From the NCBI GenBank assembly GCA_937898205.1, contig CALEJC010000257.1, positions 1-5,635 of the forward strand: a stretch of DNA of 5,635 nucleotides, written 5' to 3'. Source of the stretch: an uncultured Bacteroidales bacterium (GTDB lineage: Bacteria > Bacteroidota > Bacteroidia > Bacteroidales > UBA932). The translations under genes and the position numbers were made by a program. Under the pieces are notes generated by a model. It made no database searches, was not told where the DNA came from, and saw only the letters and a list, made by a program, of their open reading frames with translations. Shown here one piece after another: positions 1 to 5,635 of this stretch. The number at the start of each line of letters is the position of its first letter. The first letter of the stretch is position 1.

Positions 1-519
1 ATCGATTCCGCCGTAGACTCCAACTACCGCGACATCATCAACGAGATCTGCCCCGAGATCAAGGACGCCAAGCCCGGCGAACCCTTGCATTGCAAGAAGC
101 TCCCCTTCCTGCGCAATGTCATCACCGTGGGCTTCCGTCAGCCCGGCAGCCTGACCTTCGCTGAGGCTATGGACCGTGCTCATCTGGTAAGCCCCGAGCA
201 GATTGCTCAGATGGCAGATTCCGACTCGGAGAGCGACAGGCTTTTCTACGCTGACATCCGCCCGTGGCTACTGAAACTCAAAGCGATGGCTGAGCACGGA
301 AGCACCATGCTTCAAGCACTCCTTGACCCGGAGACTGTAGACAGAGTAAGATTTGCAAAGAGCTGGTCAGCCATTGAGGGGATGGAGAAAAATACGTCAC
401 ACCAGTTTGACATTCTTAGAGGCATGGGAAGCGAGATCACTTTATCCATCCAGACAGCTGAGCCGGCGGCTCAAGAGTTGCGTCCTTTCCTTGACTGGCT
501 TCTGACTCAATTTGAATAA
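1..519 (+). CDS. Partial chimeric frame: acyl-CoA synthetase fragment joined to GH84 glycosidase C-terminus
   Basis: The frame is open from base 1 and stops with TAA at 517-519, so its start lies outside the window; the TTG at 85 is not a convincing start because coding clearly runs through it. Residues 1 to about 72 (through LVSPEQIAQM) resemble the part of AMP-binding long-chain acyl-CoA synthetases just before the P-loop TSGTTGxPKG, but that motif never appears. From about residue 74 the sequence instead resembles the helical domain behind the catalytic barrel of GH84 beta-N-acetylglucosaminidases: IRPWLLKLKAMAEHG fits the family pattern IxPWLxxxKxMxExG, and the end (ELRPFLDWLLTQF) fits that domain's last helix. 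GH84 enzymes remove beta-linked GlcNAc and in Bacteroidales are usually exported. The catalytic domains of both families are missing. Family assignments are from remembered patterns. The fusion may be an assembly error, a recombination scar or, least likely, a true fusion. The peptidase gene follows after 16 bases. Confidence 0.6.
   Translation: MDSAVDSNYRDIINEICPEIKDAKPGEPLHCKKLPFLRNVITVGFRQPGSLTFAEAMDRAHLVSPEQIAQMADSDSESDRLFYADIRPWLLKLKAMAEHGSTMLQALLDPETVDRVRFAKSWSAIEGMEKNTSHQFDILRGMGSEITLSIQTAEPAAQELRPFLDWLLTQFE
205..235 (+). other. Apparent breakpoint between the two protein families
   Basis: The synthetase-like reading ends around QIAQMA and the GH84-like reading begins around SESDRLFYADIRPWL, which puts the junction at about bases 211-225. 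Composition changes across it. Bases 1-180 are about 60% G+C (108 of 180 by my count) and all four arginine codons before the junction are CGC or CGT. Bases 301-420 are about 47% G+C and AGA/AGG codons appear, as in the downstream peptidase gene. The fall in G+C is gradual, so it does not fix the exact base. I see no insertion-sequence end or long repeat at the site. Confidence 0.45.
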
Positions 520-535
520 ACAAAACACATTGAAT

Positions 536-3500
536 ATGAAAAGATTATTAACTCTAGCACTTATGTGCACCTGCACAGTGGCCTTGGCGGAAAATATCCG
601 CTTTGCTTCACATCCGTCACTCTCCCCTGACGGCAAGCAGATTTATTTCAGCTACGATGGTGACATCTATAGAGTACCGGCTAGCGGAGGGCAGGCAACT
701 GCTGTAATCACGATGATTGGCGAGCAGGACTACCCTATCGTTTCGCCAAACGGTCGTTGGCTTACATTCAGCTCAAACATTCAGGGCAATAACGACGTAT
801 ATGTTGTCCCTGTAGATGGTGGCGAGGCAGTGCAGCTCACATTCCACGAAGCCCCAGACACTCCTGTATCGTGGTCAGCGGATTCAAAATTCATCCATTT
901 TGAGACTACCAGAGCCAGCGCAAGAAAGACCACATTCAAGGTTGCCGTAGAGGGTGGCACTCCATCAATTATGTTTGATGGGTACTTCAATACCGTGGTC
1001 AATCTCGTAGAAAATCCCAAGACCGGAGAATACCTCTTCAACGAGTCCATGGAGAGCATCAGCTTCCCTACCAGAAAGAGATATGTGGGAGACCACAATC
1101 CAAATATCAAATCATGGAATCCAAGAAGCAAGAAATACAGCGAGCTCACAGATTATGAGGGCAAGGACCAGTGGCCGATGGTTGACAAGAGTGGCAACAT
1201 CTATTATGTGAGTGATGCATTCAACAAGGAGTCAAATATCGTCAAGTATAATAAAAACGGTGAGCCTGAGCAGATTACACGCTTTGAACAGTCGATACAG
1301 TATCCTTCTATCGCATTTGGCGGATCGGCGATTGTCTTCATCAATGAATATCAGATCAATATCCTTGACACAAAGTCACAAAAGGTATCTGTACCTGAGA
1401 TCAGCATTGCTTCAGGCAATGTGGAGGTAAGACGTTCGTTTACCAAGCAGACCCCTTCTGCTGCAGATGTATCTCCTGACGGGAAAAAGTTTGCTCTCGT
1501 GATCAGAGGAGGTCTCTATATATCAGACACCAAATGCAAATTTCTTCAGAAAATCGCAACTCCTTCAGACGAGAGAGTCAGCGAGGTTTTGTGGGGAAAT
1601 GACAGCAAGACCATCTACTATACGAGGACAAATAAAGGTTGGACAAATATTTATAAGATCGCAGCAGACGGTTCGTCAGGTGAATCCGTAGTATATCTAT
1701 CTCAGAACAATGTCAAGAACCTGGTCAAGAGCCATAAGGGAGACAAGTTTGCATTTATCGACGGCAGTCGCTCTCTCATGCTTCACGATATGGCAAGCAA
1801 AGTATCAATGCAGCTCGCAGAAGCGGAATTCTGGTCGTTCCAGGGCTACTCAATGTCTTTTTCGTCGGACGACAGCTATCTTGCATTTGACGGAATGCAC
1901 ATGTTTGAGCGAGATATATTCCTATATAACTTCAAAGACGGCAGCGTAAAAAATTTCACACACTCTGCTTCAATGGAGTCCGGTGCAGTGTTCTCGCCTG
2001 ACGGTAAGGATATGTACCTCCTCGCCAACCCGACATCTTCTTCTTTCCCAAGAGGTGCTCGGTCAGCTCTTTACAAGCTTCCACTCCAGAAATACAGCAC
2101 TCCTTTCAAGTCTGAAGTAGTGGATAATCTTTTTAAAGACAAGAAGGATGCTCCTAAAAAGGATTCTACCATCAAGATTGATTATAACGGCATCCACGAG
2201 AGGATGACAAGAGTTGAGCGTGATGGAAGTCAGAGCGGTCTATATGTCTACTCAAGCAAAGGCAAGGATTACCTCCTCTACAGATCATTCTCATCAGGTC
2301 CCGCCGGCGTATATAGCCTGGAGATCTCTGATCCTGAAGCTAAGCCAAAGCAGGTGAAGAATCTCAACGGCGGCAGTTTCTTCCAGAGCAAAGATGCACT
2401 TTACTGCTTGAGCGGAGGTGCTATCTATAAGGTTGATGCCGGATCAGGCTCAGCCACAAAGATCAGTGTCGAGAAGGATATAGAGGTAGTGCTTGATGAT
2501 GAATTCAGGCAGATGTTCTATGAAGGCTGGGCAGTGATGGAGCAAAACTACTACGACGTCAACTTCCATGGCACAGATTGGTATGCCGACAGAGACTACT
2601 ACGCGTCATTCCTCCCTTATGTCAGGACAAGAGCCAACCTAAGAACCTTGATGACAGACCTTCTCGGAGAGCTCAACTCATCACATCAGGGATTTACTTC
2701 AAGCGGTGCAGAAGAGAAACTTGAGACACGCACTCGCAGCTACGCAACAGGACTAGTCTTTGAAGACTCAGTGCCTTATAAAGTGAGCAGAATAATTGCC
2801 GACTCCCCTGTGGACAAAGTTGATATTGACATCCGTAAGGGCGATGTCCTTGTGGCTGTCGATGGGCAGAGAATAGATCAGAAAGTCAACAGAGAGAAGT
2901 ATTTCTCCGGCGCAGTGGCCGCAGAAGAACTCAGACTCACATTTAAGCGAGGCAGCAAGGAATTTGAAGTCAAAGTGCATCCTACCACATATTCGGCAGT
3001 AAAAACTCTTGAATACAAGGAGTGGGAGACCCAAAGAGCTGAGATGGTTGCTCAGAAGACCGGAGGAAAGGTAGGTTACATCCACATGAGGGCCATGGGT
3101 GATGCCGATCTCAACAATTTCCTTCTCAAGATGCACACAGAAGTCTTTGACAAGGAAGCGCTTATCCTTGACCTTAGATATAACAACGGTGGCAACGTCC
3201 ACAAGGAAGTTATTGATTTCCTCAGAGGACAGGCTCATTTTGAGTGGTCATACAGAGATTTCCCAAAAACCACACATCCAAATGTAGCACCCGCCGGCAA
3301 GCCTATCGTCGTGCTGATCAATGAGCATAGTCTCTCTGACGCCGAGGTTACATCCAACGGTATCAAGACACTCTCGATCGCAAAACTTGTGGGCACCGAA
3401 ACCTACAGATGGATCATCTTCACATCATCAGTGAGACTCCTTGACGGCTCCAGCGTGCGCATGCCTGCATGGGGATGCTACAACATCCTCGACGGCCAGG

Positions 3501-3613
3501 ATCTGGAGTTCAGCGGCGTGAAGCCTGATGTATATATAAAAAATACCTTCAAGGATAGACTTGAAGGTAAAGATCCTCAGCTAGAGGCAGCTATCAAAGA
3601 GATAATCAAGTAA
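536..3613 (+). CDS. Secreted tricorn-like S41 family serine peptidase with beta-propeller and PDZ domains
   Basis: This is a 1025-residue peptidase predicted to cut peptides in the periplasm. The ATG at 536 is chosen because it directly begins a signal peptide (MKRLL, a hydrophobic stretch, then ALA before ENIRF; likely cut after residue 18). A TTG at 512 would overlap the previous gene and put eight polar residues ahead of the signal. Residues about 20-300 and 300-640 are two beta-propeller regions with PD40/TolB-like blades (LSPDGKQIYFS, VSPNGRWLTFS, VSPDGKKFALV, FSPDGKDMYLL). A helical segment begins near 654, a PDZ domain covers about 736-819 and the S41 core starts near 846 with LDLRYNNGGN (D879-N887). 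The tetrad is S716-H717, S934 (followed by D935) and E991. The spacings of 218 and 57 residues nearly equal tricorn's 220 and 58 (S745/H746, S965, E1023), so the enzyme looks active. The length is close to archaeal tricorn. Secretion differs from the cytoplasmic archaeal enzyme. The natural substrate is not shown by the sequence. Confidence 0.93.
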   Translation: MKRLLTLALMCTCTVALAENIRFASHPSLSPDGKQIYFSYDGDIYRVPASGGQATAVITMIGEQDYPIVSPNGRWLTFSSNIQGNNDVYVVPVDGGEAVQLTFHEAPDTPVSWSADSKFIHFETTRASARKTTFKVAVEGGTPSIMFDGYFNTVVNLVENPKTGEYLFNESMESISFPTRKRYVGDHNPNIKSWNPRSKKYSELTDYEGKDQWPMVDKSGNIYYVSDAFNKESNIVKYNKNGEPEQITRFEQSIQYPSIAFGGSAIVFINEYQINILDTKSQKVSVPEISIASGNVEVRRSFTKQTPSAADVSPDGKKFALVIRGGLYISDTKCKFLQKIATPSDERVSEVLWGNDSKTIYYTRTNKGWTNIYKIAADGSSGESVVYLSQNNVKNLVKSHKGDKFAFIDGSRSLMLHDMASKVSMQLAEAEFWSFQGYSMSFSSDDSYLAFDGMHMFERDIFLYNFKDGSVKNFTHSASMESGAVFSPDGKDMYLLANPTSSSFPRGARSALYKLPLQKYSTPFKSEVVDNLFKDKKDAPKKDSTIKIDYNGIHERMTRVERDGSQSGLYVYSSKGKDYLLYRSFSSGPAGVYSLEISDPEAKPKQVKNLNGGSFFQSKDALYCLSGGAIYKVDAGSGSATKISVEKDIEVVLDDEFRQMFYEGWAVMEQNYYDVNFHGTDWYADRDYYASFLPYVRTRANLRTLMTDLLGELNSSHQGFTSSGAEEKLETRTRSYATGLVFEDSVPYKVSRIIADSPVDKVDIDIRKGDVLVAVDGQRIDQKVNREKYFSGAVAAEELRLTFKRGSKEFEVKVHPTTYSAVKTLEYKEWETQRAEMVAQKTGGKVGYIHMRAMGDADLNNFLLKMHTEVFDKEALILDLRYNNGGNVHKEVIDFLRGQAHFEWSYRDFPKTTHPNVAPAGKPIVVLINEHSLSDAEVTSNGIKTLSIAKLVGTETYRWIIFTSSVRLLDGSSVRMPAWGCYNILDGQDLEFSGVKPDVYIKNTFKDRLEGKDPQLEAAIKEIIK

Positions 3614-3628
3614 TAATTAATCTATTAC
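3610..3628. repeat. AT-rich inverted repeat spanning both convergent stop codons
   Basis: GTAATA at 3610-3615 and TATTAC at 3623-3628 are perfect inverted arms around a 7-base loop. They enclose or overlap the peptidase stop (TAA, 3611-3613) and the isomerase stop on the other strand (3617-3619). The hairpin would be weak, with only six mostly A-T pairs. It may simply follow from two TAA stops facing each other. Confidence 0.35.
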
Positions 3629-4354
3629 CTGCATTCTCATCTCAATATCATCGACAGGACGGTCACCTCTTCCGGTGGCCGTCTGCTGTATCATCTCCAC
3701 AACATCAAGGCCTTCCTCGACTTCGCCGAAGACAGTATATTGACCATCAAGATGAGGTGTGCCGCCGACAGTTGAATATATCTTCATCTGCTCGTCGCTC
3801 ATTGAGGCACCTCCCTGCTGTTTCACCTTGGCCTGGGCTTCGGCAGCAAGTTTCTCCTGAAGTGCCTGCAGTCCTGCATTATCGCGATTGCGTCGCATCT
3901 GCATGATTTCGTCTCGATGTTGCATGGCAAGCTGGTTAAACACTGTCTGCATCTGCTGCATCTCCATCTGGCGGGCAAATTGGCGAAGCTGTCCTTCCTT
4001 ATAGATCTGTCCCCAGCAGATATAAAACTGTGAACCGCTGCTTCGGCGCTCAGGATTGACCTCATCACCCTGTCTTGCAGCAGCAAGCGCACCACGCTTG
4101 TGATATAGTCCCGGCTGGATCTCTGCAGGAATCGTATAACCAGGGCCACCTGTTCCAAGCTGCTTGCCGGCAGGTGCTCCCTTGGAGTCAGGATCGCCTC
4201 CCTGAATCATAAAGTCCTGAATCACACGATGAAACAGGGTTCCATCATAATAGCCTTCACGGGCTAACTTTACAAAGTTGTCACGATGAAGAGGTGTCTC
4301 ATCATATAGTCGGACAACTATATCTCCTAATGTGGTCTGAATCTTAACTTTCAT
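3617..4354 (-). CDS. Cyclophilin-type peptidyl-prolyl cis-trans isomerase with a large coiled-coil-like insertion
   Basis: This 245-residue protein is predicted to catalyse cis-trans isomerisation of X-Pro bonds during protein folding. It begins directly with a cyclophilin strand (KVKIQTTLGDIVVRLYD) and has no signal peptide, so it should be cytoplasmic. The ATG at 4354 is preferred over a TTG two codons upstream. Family motifs are FHRVIQDFMIQGGD (residues 41-54, with R43, F48, M49 and Q51 matching cyclophilin A R55, F60, M61 and Q63), SGSQFYI (106-112, F110 matching F113) and HLDGQYTVFGEV (201-212). The tryptophan of human cyclophilin A (W121) is H201 here, and variation at that site is common in bacteria. 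Residues about 115-198 interrupt the domain between GSQFYI and HLDG, where compact cyclophilins have only a few residues. The insert is rich in Gln, Met, Arg and Ala and probably helical. It is likely the last gene of a three-gene operon, 20 bases after the Sel1-like gene. Confidence 0.92.
   Translation of the reverse strand: MKVKIQTTLGDIVVRLYDETPLHRDNFVKLAREGYYDGTLFHRVIQDFMIQGGDPDSKGAPAGKQLGTGGPGYTIPAEIQPGLYHKRGALAAARQGDEVNPERRSSGSQFYICWGQIYKEGQLRQFARQMEMQQMQTVFNQLAMQHRDEIMQMRRNRDNAGLQALQEKLAAEAQAKVKQQGGASMSDEQMKIYSTVGGTPHLDGQYTVFGEVEEGLDVVEMIQQTATGRGDRPVDDIEMRMQVID
3658..3683 (+). terminator. Candidate stem-loop downstream of the peptidase gene
   Basis: GACGGTCACC (3658-3667) pairs with GGTGGCCGTC (3674-3683) around the loop TCTTCC. 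This gives ten pairs in + strand RNA, one of them a U-G wobble; on the - strand the same position is an A-C mismatch, so the structure favours the peptidase transcript. It lies 44 bases after the peptidase stop, inside the isomerase coding region. No run of T follows, so a standard intrinsic terminator is not supported; a 3'-end stabilising hairpin or chance from the coding sequence are the alternatives. Confidence 0.25.
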
Positions 4355-4374
4355 AATCAATTATATTTGTATTC

Positions 4375-5148
4375 TTATAAAATCAGCTTCAACATGGCTG
4401 ACATGACAACATCAGCAGCGATTTCTTGTCTTTCAAAAGAAAGCAAGGTGTCATAGGCCTTTTGTGCCGGAGGATATGAAGTAGAAGCAAGTCGTTTGAT
4501 CATTGACTTGGCCTTAACACGATTATATTCCTGGAAGAAATTGGTCTGGAGGACAGCATCACCCAACTCAGCAATAGTCTTGACAGTACTTATATCCTTA
4601 AAAGGATCCTCAGGGTATCCATGATATATTCCAAGAGCATAATTCAATTGGAAGCGTCGATTGGAAGGATCAAGAAGAGTCAACTTATAGAAGCACTTGT
4701 GTGCATTATAGATACTTTGCACATAGGATCTCTTGCCTCGTGCATAGTTGTCAGCCAACTCTTCAAGACATGATATCGAGCCTAGCTCGGCTGCTTTTTC
4801 CAAAGCATTGCTATACTTGGTAGAATTGGGATTCAGCATCCAGTCCTTTCCTTTTCGACCATCACGATAGATCTCTGATATCATCTCACAAGCATCTACA
4901 TTATTTTTATCCATAAGTTGATACAGATACAGAAGTGCTTTTCTTAAAGACTGAATTGTTGATGATGGCGATTCAAAAGTCTCCCATGCATAGGCTAGCA
5001 TCCGCTCTTCTTCGTCAGAGAGTTCCGGCTGCTGTGGTGCAGGAGCATAGTCCGGACGTGATGGAGTAGCAGTCAGAGTCGGGATACTCGGGATATCAGC
5101 CATTTTGGCTGAATCGTTTTTCTTAAACAACTTCCCAAAAATGCCCAT
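4375..5148 (-). CDS. Sel1-like repeat protein of unknown function
   Basis: I do not recognise a named family for this 257-residue protein. It starts at an ATG (MGIFGKLFKK), a short basic amphipathic end seen in many small Bacteroidota proteins. There is no signal peptide or membrane span, so it is probably cytoplasmic or loosely membrane-associated. Residues about 17-43 are rich in Pro, Ala and Thr and look like a flexible linker, followed by the acidic stretch SDEEE. From about residue 65 onwards it appears all-helical. The segment at about 85-138 resembles a Sel1/TPR-like pair: MISEIYRDG, then NALEKAAELGSISCLEELA and DNYARG, with the AAELG core typical of Sel1 repeats. Later helices are more divergent. 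Such repeats usually bind other proteins. The gene starts 3 bases after the transporter stop and ends 20 bases before the isomerase ATG, so co-transcription with both is likely, but this alone does not give it a function. Confidence 0.72.
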   Translation of the reverse strand: MGIFGKLFKKNDSAKMADIPSIPTLTATPSRPDYAPAPQQPELSDEEERMLAYAWETFESPSSTIQSLRKALLYLYQLMDKNNVDACEMISEIYRDGRKGKDWMLNPNSTKYSNALEKAAELGSISCLEELADNYARGKRSYVQSIYNAHKCFYKLTLLDPSNRRFQLNYALGIYHGYPEDPFKDISTVKTIAELGDAVLQTNFFQEYNRVKAKSMIKRLASTSYPPAQKAYDTLLSFERQEIAADVVMSAMLKLIL

Positions 5149-5151
5149 AAA

Positions 5152-5635
5152 TTATTTCTTCATTTTTCGTTCAAAGGTGTCTGTGATAAGGGTCAATGCA
5201 CCATCTCCGGTGACGTTGCAGGCAGTACCGAAGCTATCCTGAAGCGCAAAGATAGTAAGGAGCAATGCTGTGCCAGTTTCGTCAAACTGAAGCACGGAGA
5301 TAATCAAGCCCAATGATGCCAGCACTGTTCCGCCAGGGACGCCGGGTGCACCGATTGCAAAAAGGCCAAGCATCAGAATAAACAGCGCGAGTGTCCAGAA
5401 GCTCGGCATCGAGCCGTAAAGCAGCTGTGACACTGTCATGACAAAAACGGTCTCGGTCAGGATTGAGCCACAAAGATGGATGTTGGCAAATAGAGGCACA
5501 GTCACATCGCTGATCTCCTTGCGAAGCACAGGGCTCTTGTGAGCACACTTCAGCGCGACGCCAAGGGTAGCAGCAGAAGACATTGTGCCTAAAGCAGTTA
5601 CATAGGCAGGCCCATAATACTTCAAAACCTTCCAG
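5152..5635 (-). CDS. DAACS family (dicarboxylate/amino acid:cation) symporter, C-terminal part
   Basis: The last 160 residues of an inner-membrane transporter with the glutamate-transporter (SLC1, GltPh) fold are visible; the start lies beyond the window edge. A TTG at 5625 is not the start because the frame continues (W-K-V-L) to the end. Counting from that leucine as 1, the parts in order are the HP1 tip (GTMSSAATLG, 13-22), TM7 (ANIHLCGS, 47-54), HP2 (IGAPGVPGGTV, 91-101) and TM8 (DSFGTACNVTGD, 130-141). Aligned with GltPh, the TM8 residues D394, T398, N401 and D405 are kept, while R397, which binds the substrate side-chain carboxylate, is Gly. In TM7 the NMDGT motif is HLCGS, so N310 and D312 are lost. 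Uptake of an acidic amino acid by the classical three-sodium mechanism is therefore doubtful. It is the most upstream visible gene of the leftward operon; any promoter is outside the window. Confidence 0.85.
   Translation of the reverse strand, partial: WKVLKYYGPAYVTALGTMSSAATLGVALKCAHKSPVLRKEISDVTVPLFANIHLCGSILTETVFVMTVSQLLYGSMPSFWTLALFILMLGLFAIGAPGVPGGTVLASLGLIISVLQFDETGTALLLTIFALQDSFGTACNVTGDGALTLITDTFERKMKK

Noticed and set aside
512..535. TTG at 512 as start of the peptidase
   Set aside because: It would overlap the upstream gene by eight bases and place polar residues before the signal peptide, whereas the ATG at 536 opens the signal peptide directly.
557..574. Possible lipoprotein signal at the cysteines in the peptidase signal peptide (residues 11 and 13)
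   Set aside because: The residues just before each cysteine are Met and Thr, not the Gly, Ala or Ser a lipobox needs; the ALA cleavage site at residues 16-18 fits signal peptidase I.
781..1149. Antisense open frame of 122 codons opposite the first propeller
   Set aside because: The + strand here encodes recognisable propeller blades in a continuous frame, and the antisense product looks like low-meaning hydrophobic sequence.
2768..3238. Antisense open frame of 156 codons within the peptidase gene
   Set aside because: It lies wholly opposite the PDZ and S41 domains, which show clear conserved motifs; its own translation shows no recognisable domain.
3823..4158. Second - strand frame of 111 codons inside the isomerase gene
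   Set aside because: It is an alternate frame of the cyclophilin gene, and the cyclophilin motifs on both sides fix the real frame.
4362..4369. TATATTTG resembling a Bacteroidota -7 promoter box (TAnnTTTG) on the + strand
   Set aside because: No TTTG -33 box lies at the right distance upstream and no + strand gene follows; it points against the local operon.
5282..5548. Second - strand frame of 88 codons inside the transporter gene
   Set aside because: The overlapping frame contains the conserved HP2 and TM7 motifs of the DAACS family; this one has no family features.

Overview
The window looks like Bacteroidota DNA, most likely from a gut Bacteroidales lineage; a Muribaculaceae-like source is a guess from how the proteins read. 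The signs are a periplasmic tricorn-like S41 peptidase of the Bacteroidales type, a cyclophilin with a Bacteroidota-style insertion, a DAACS transporter with variant motifs, and start codons preceded by A/T-rich sequence rather than a Shine-Dalgarno motif. I found no RNA gene, insertion sequence, CRISPR array or phage gene. Coding density is nearly total, and no gene-free stretch exceeds about 20 bases.

Left edge (1-519, + strand): one open frame enters from outside the window and appears to join two unrelated proteins. Up to about base 215 it reads as an internal piece of an AMP-binding acyl-CoA synthetase. From about base 220 it reads as the C-terminal helical domain of a GH84 beta-N-acetylglucosaminidase. 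No catalytic part of either enzyme is present. An assembly chimera or a real recombination scar is more likely than a working fusion.

Centre (536-3613, + strand): a complete, secreted tricorn-like serine peptidase of 1025 residues. It has a signal peptide, two beta-propeller regions, a PDZ domain and an S41 catalytic core. The Ser-His / Ser / Glu tetrad is intact and spaced almost exactly as in archaeal tricorn. It starts 16 bases after the GH84-like stop and may be co-transcribed with that gene.

Right half (3617-5635, - strand): three genes read leftwards as a likely operon. In transcription order they are a DAACS (glutamate-transporter fold) symporter cut by the window edge, a Sel1-like repeat protein of unknown function, and a cytoplasmic cyclophilin-type peptidyl-prolyl isomerase. 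The gaps are 3 and 20 bases. The isomerase ends 3 bases from the end of the convergent peptidase gene, so the two transcripts probably overlap at their 3' ends.

There is no clearly new multi-gene system here. The points most worth a second look are the chimeric frame at the left edge, the transporter's lost sodium-site and substrate-arginine positions, the Gln/Met/Arg-rich insertion inside the isomerase, and the unrecognised Sel1-like protein between transporter and isomerase.
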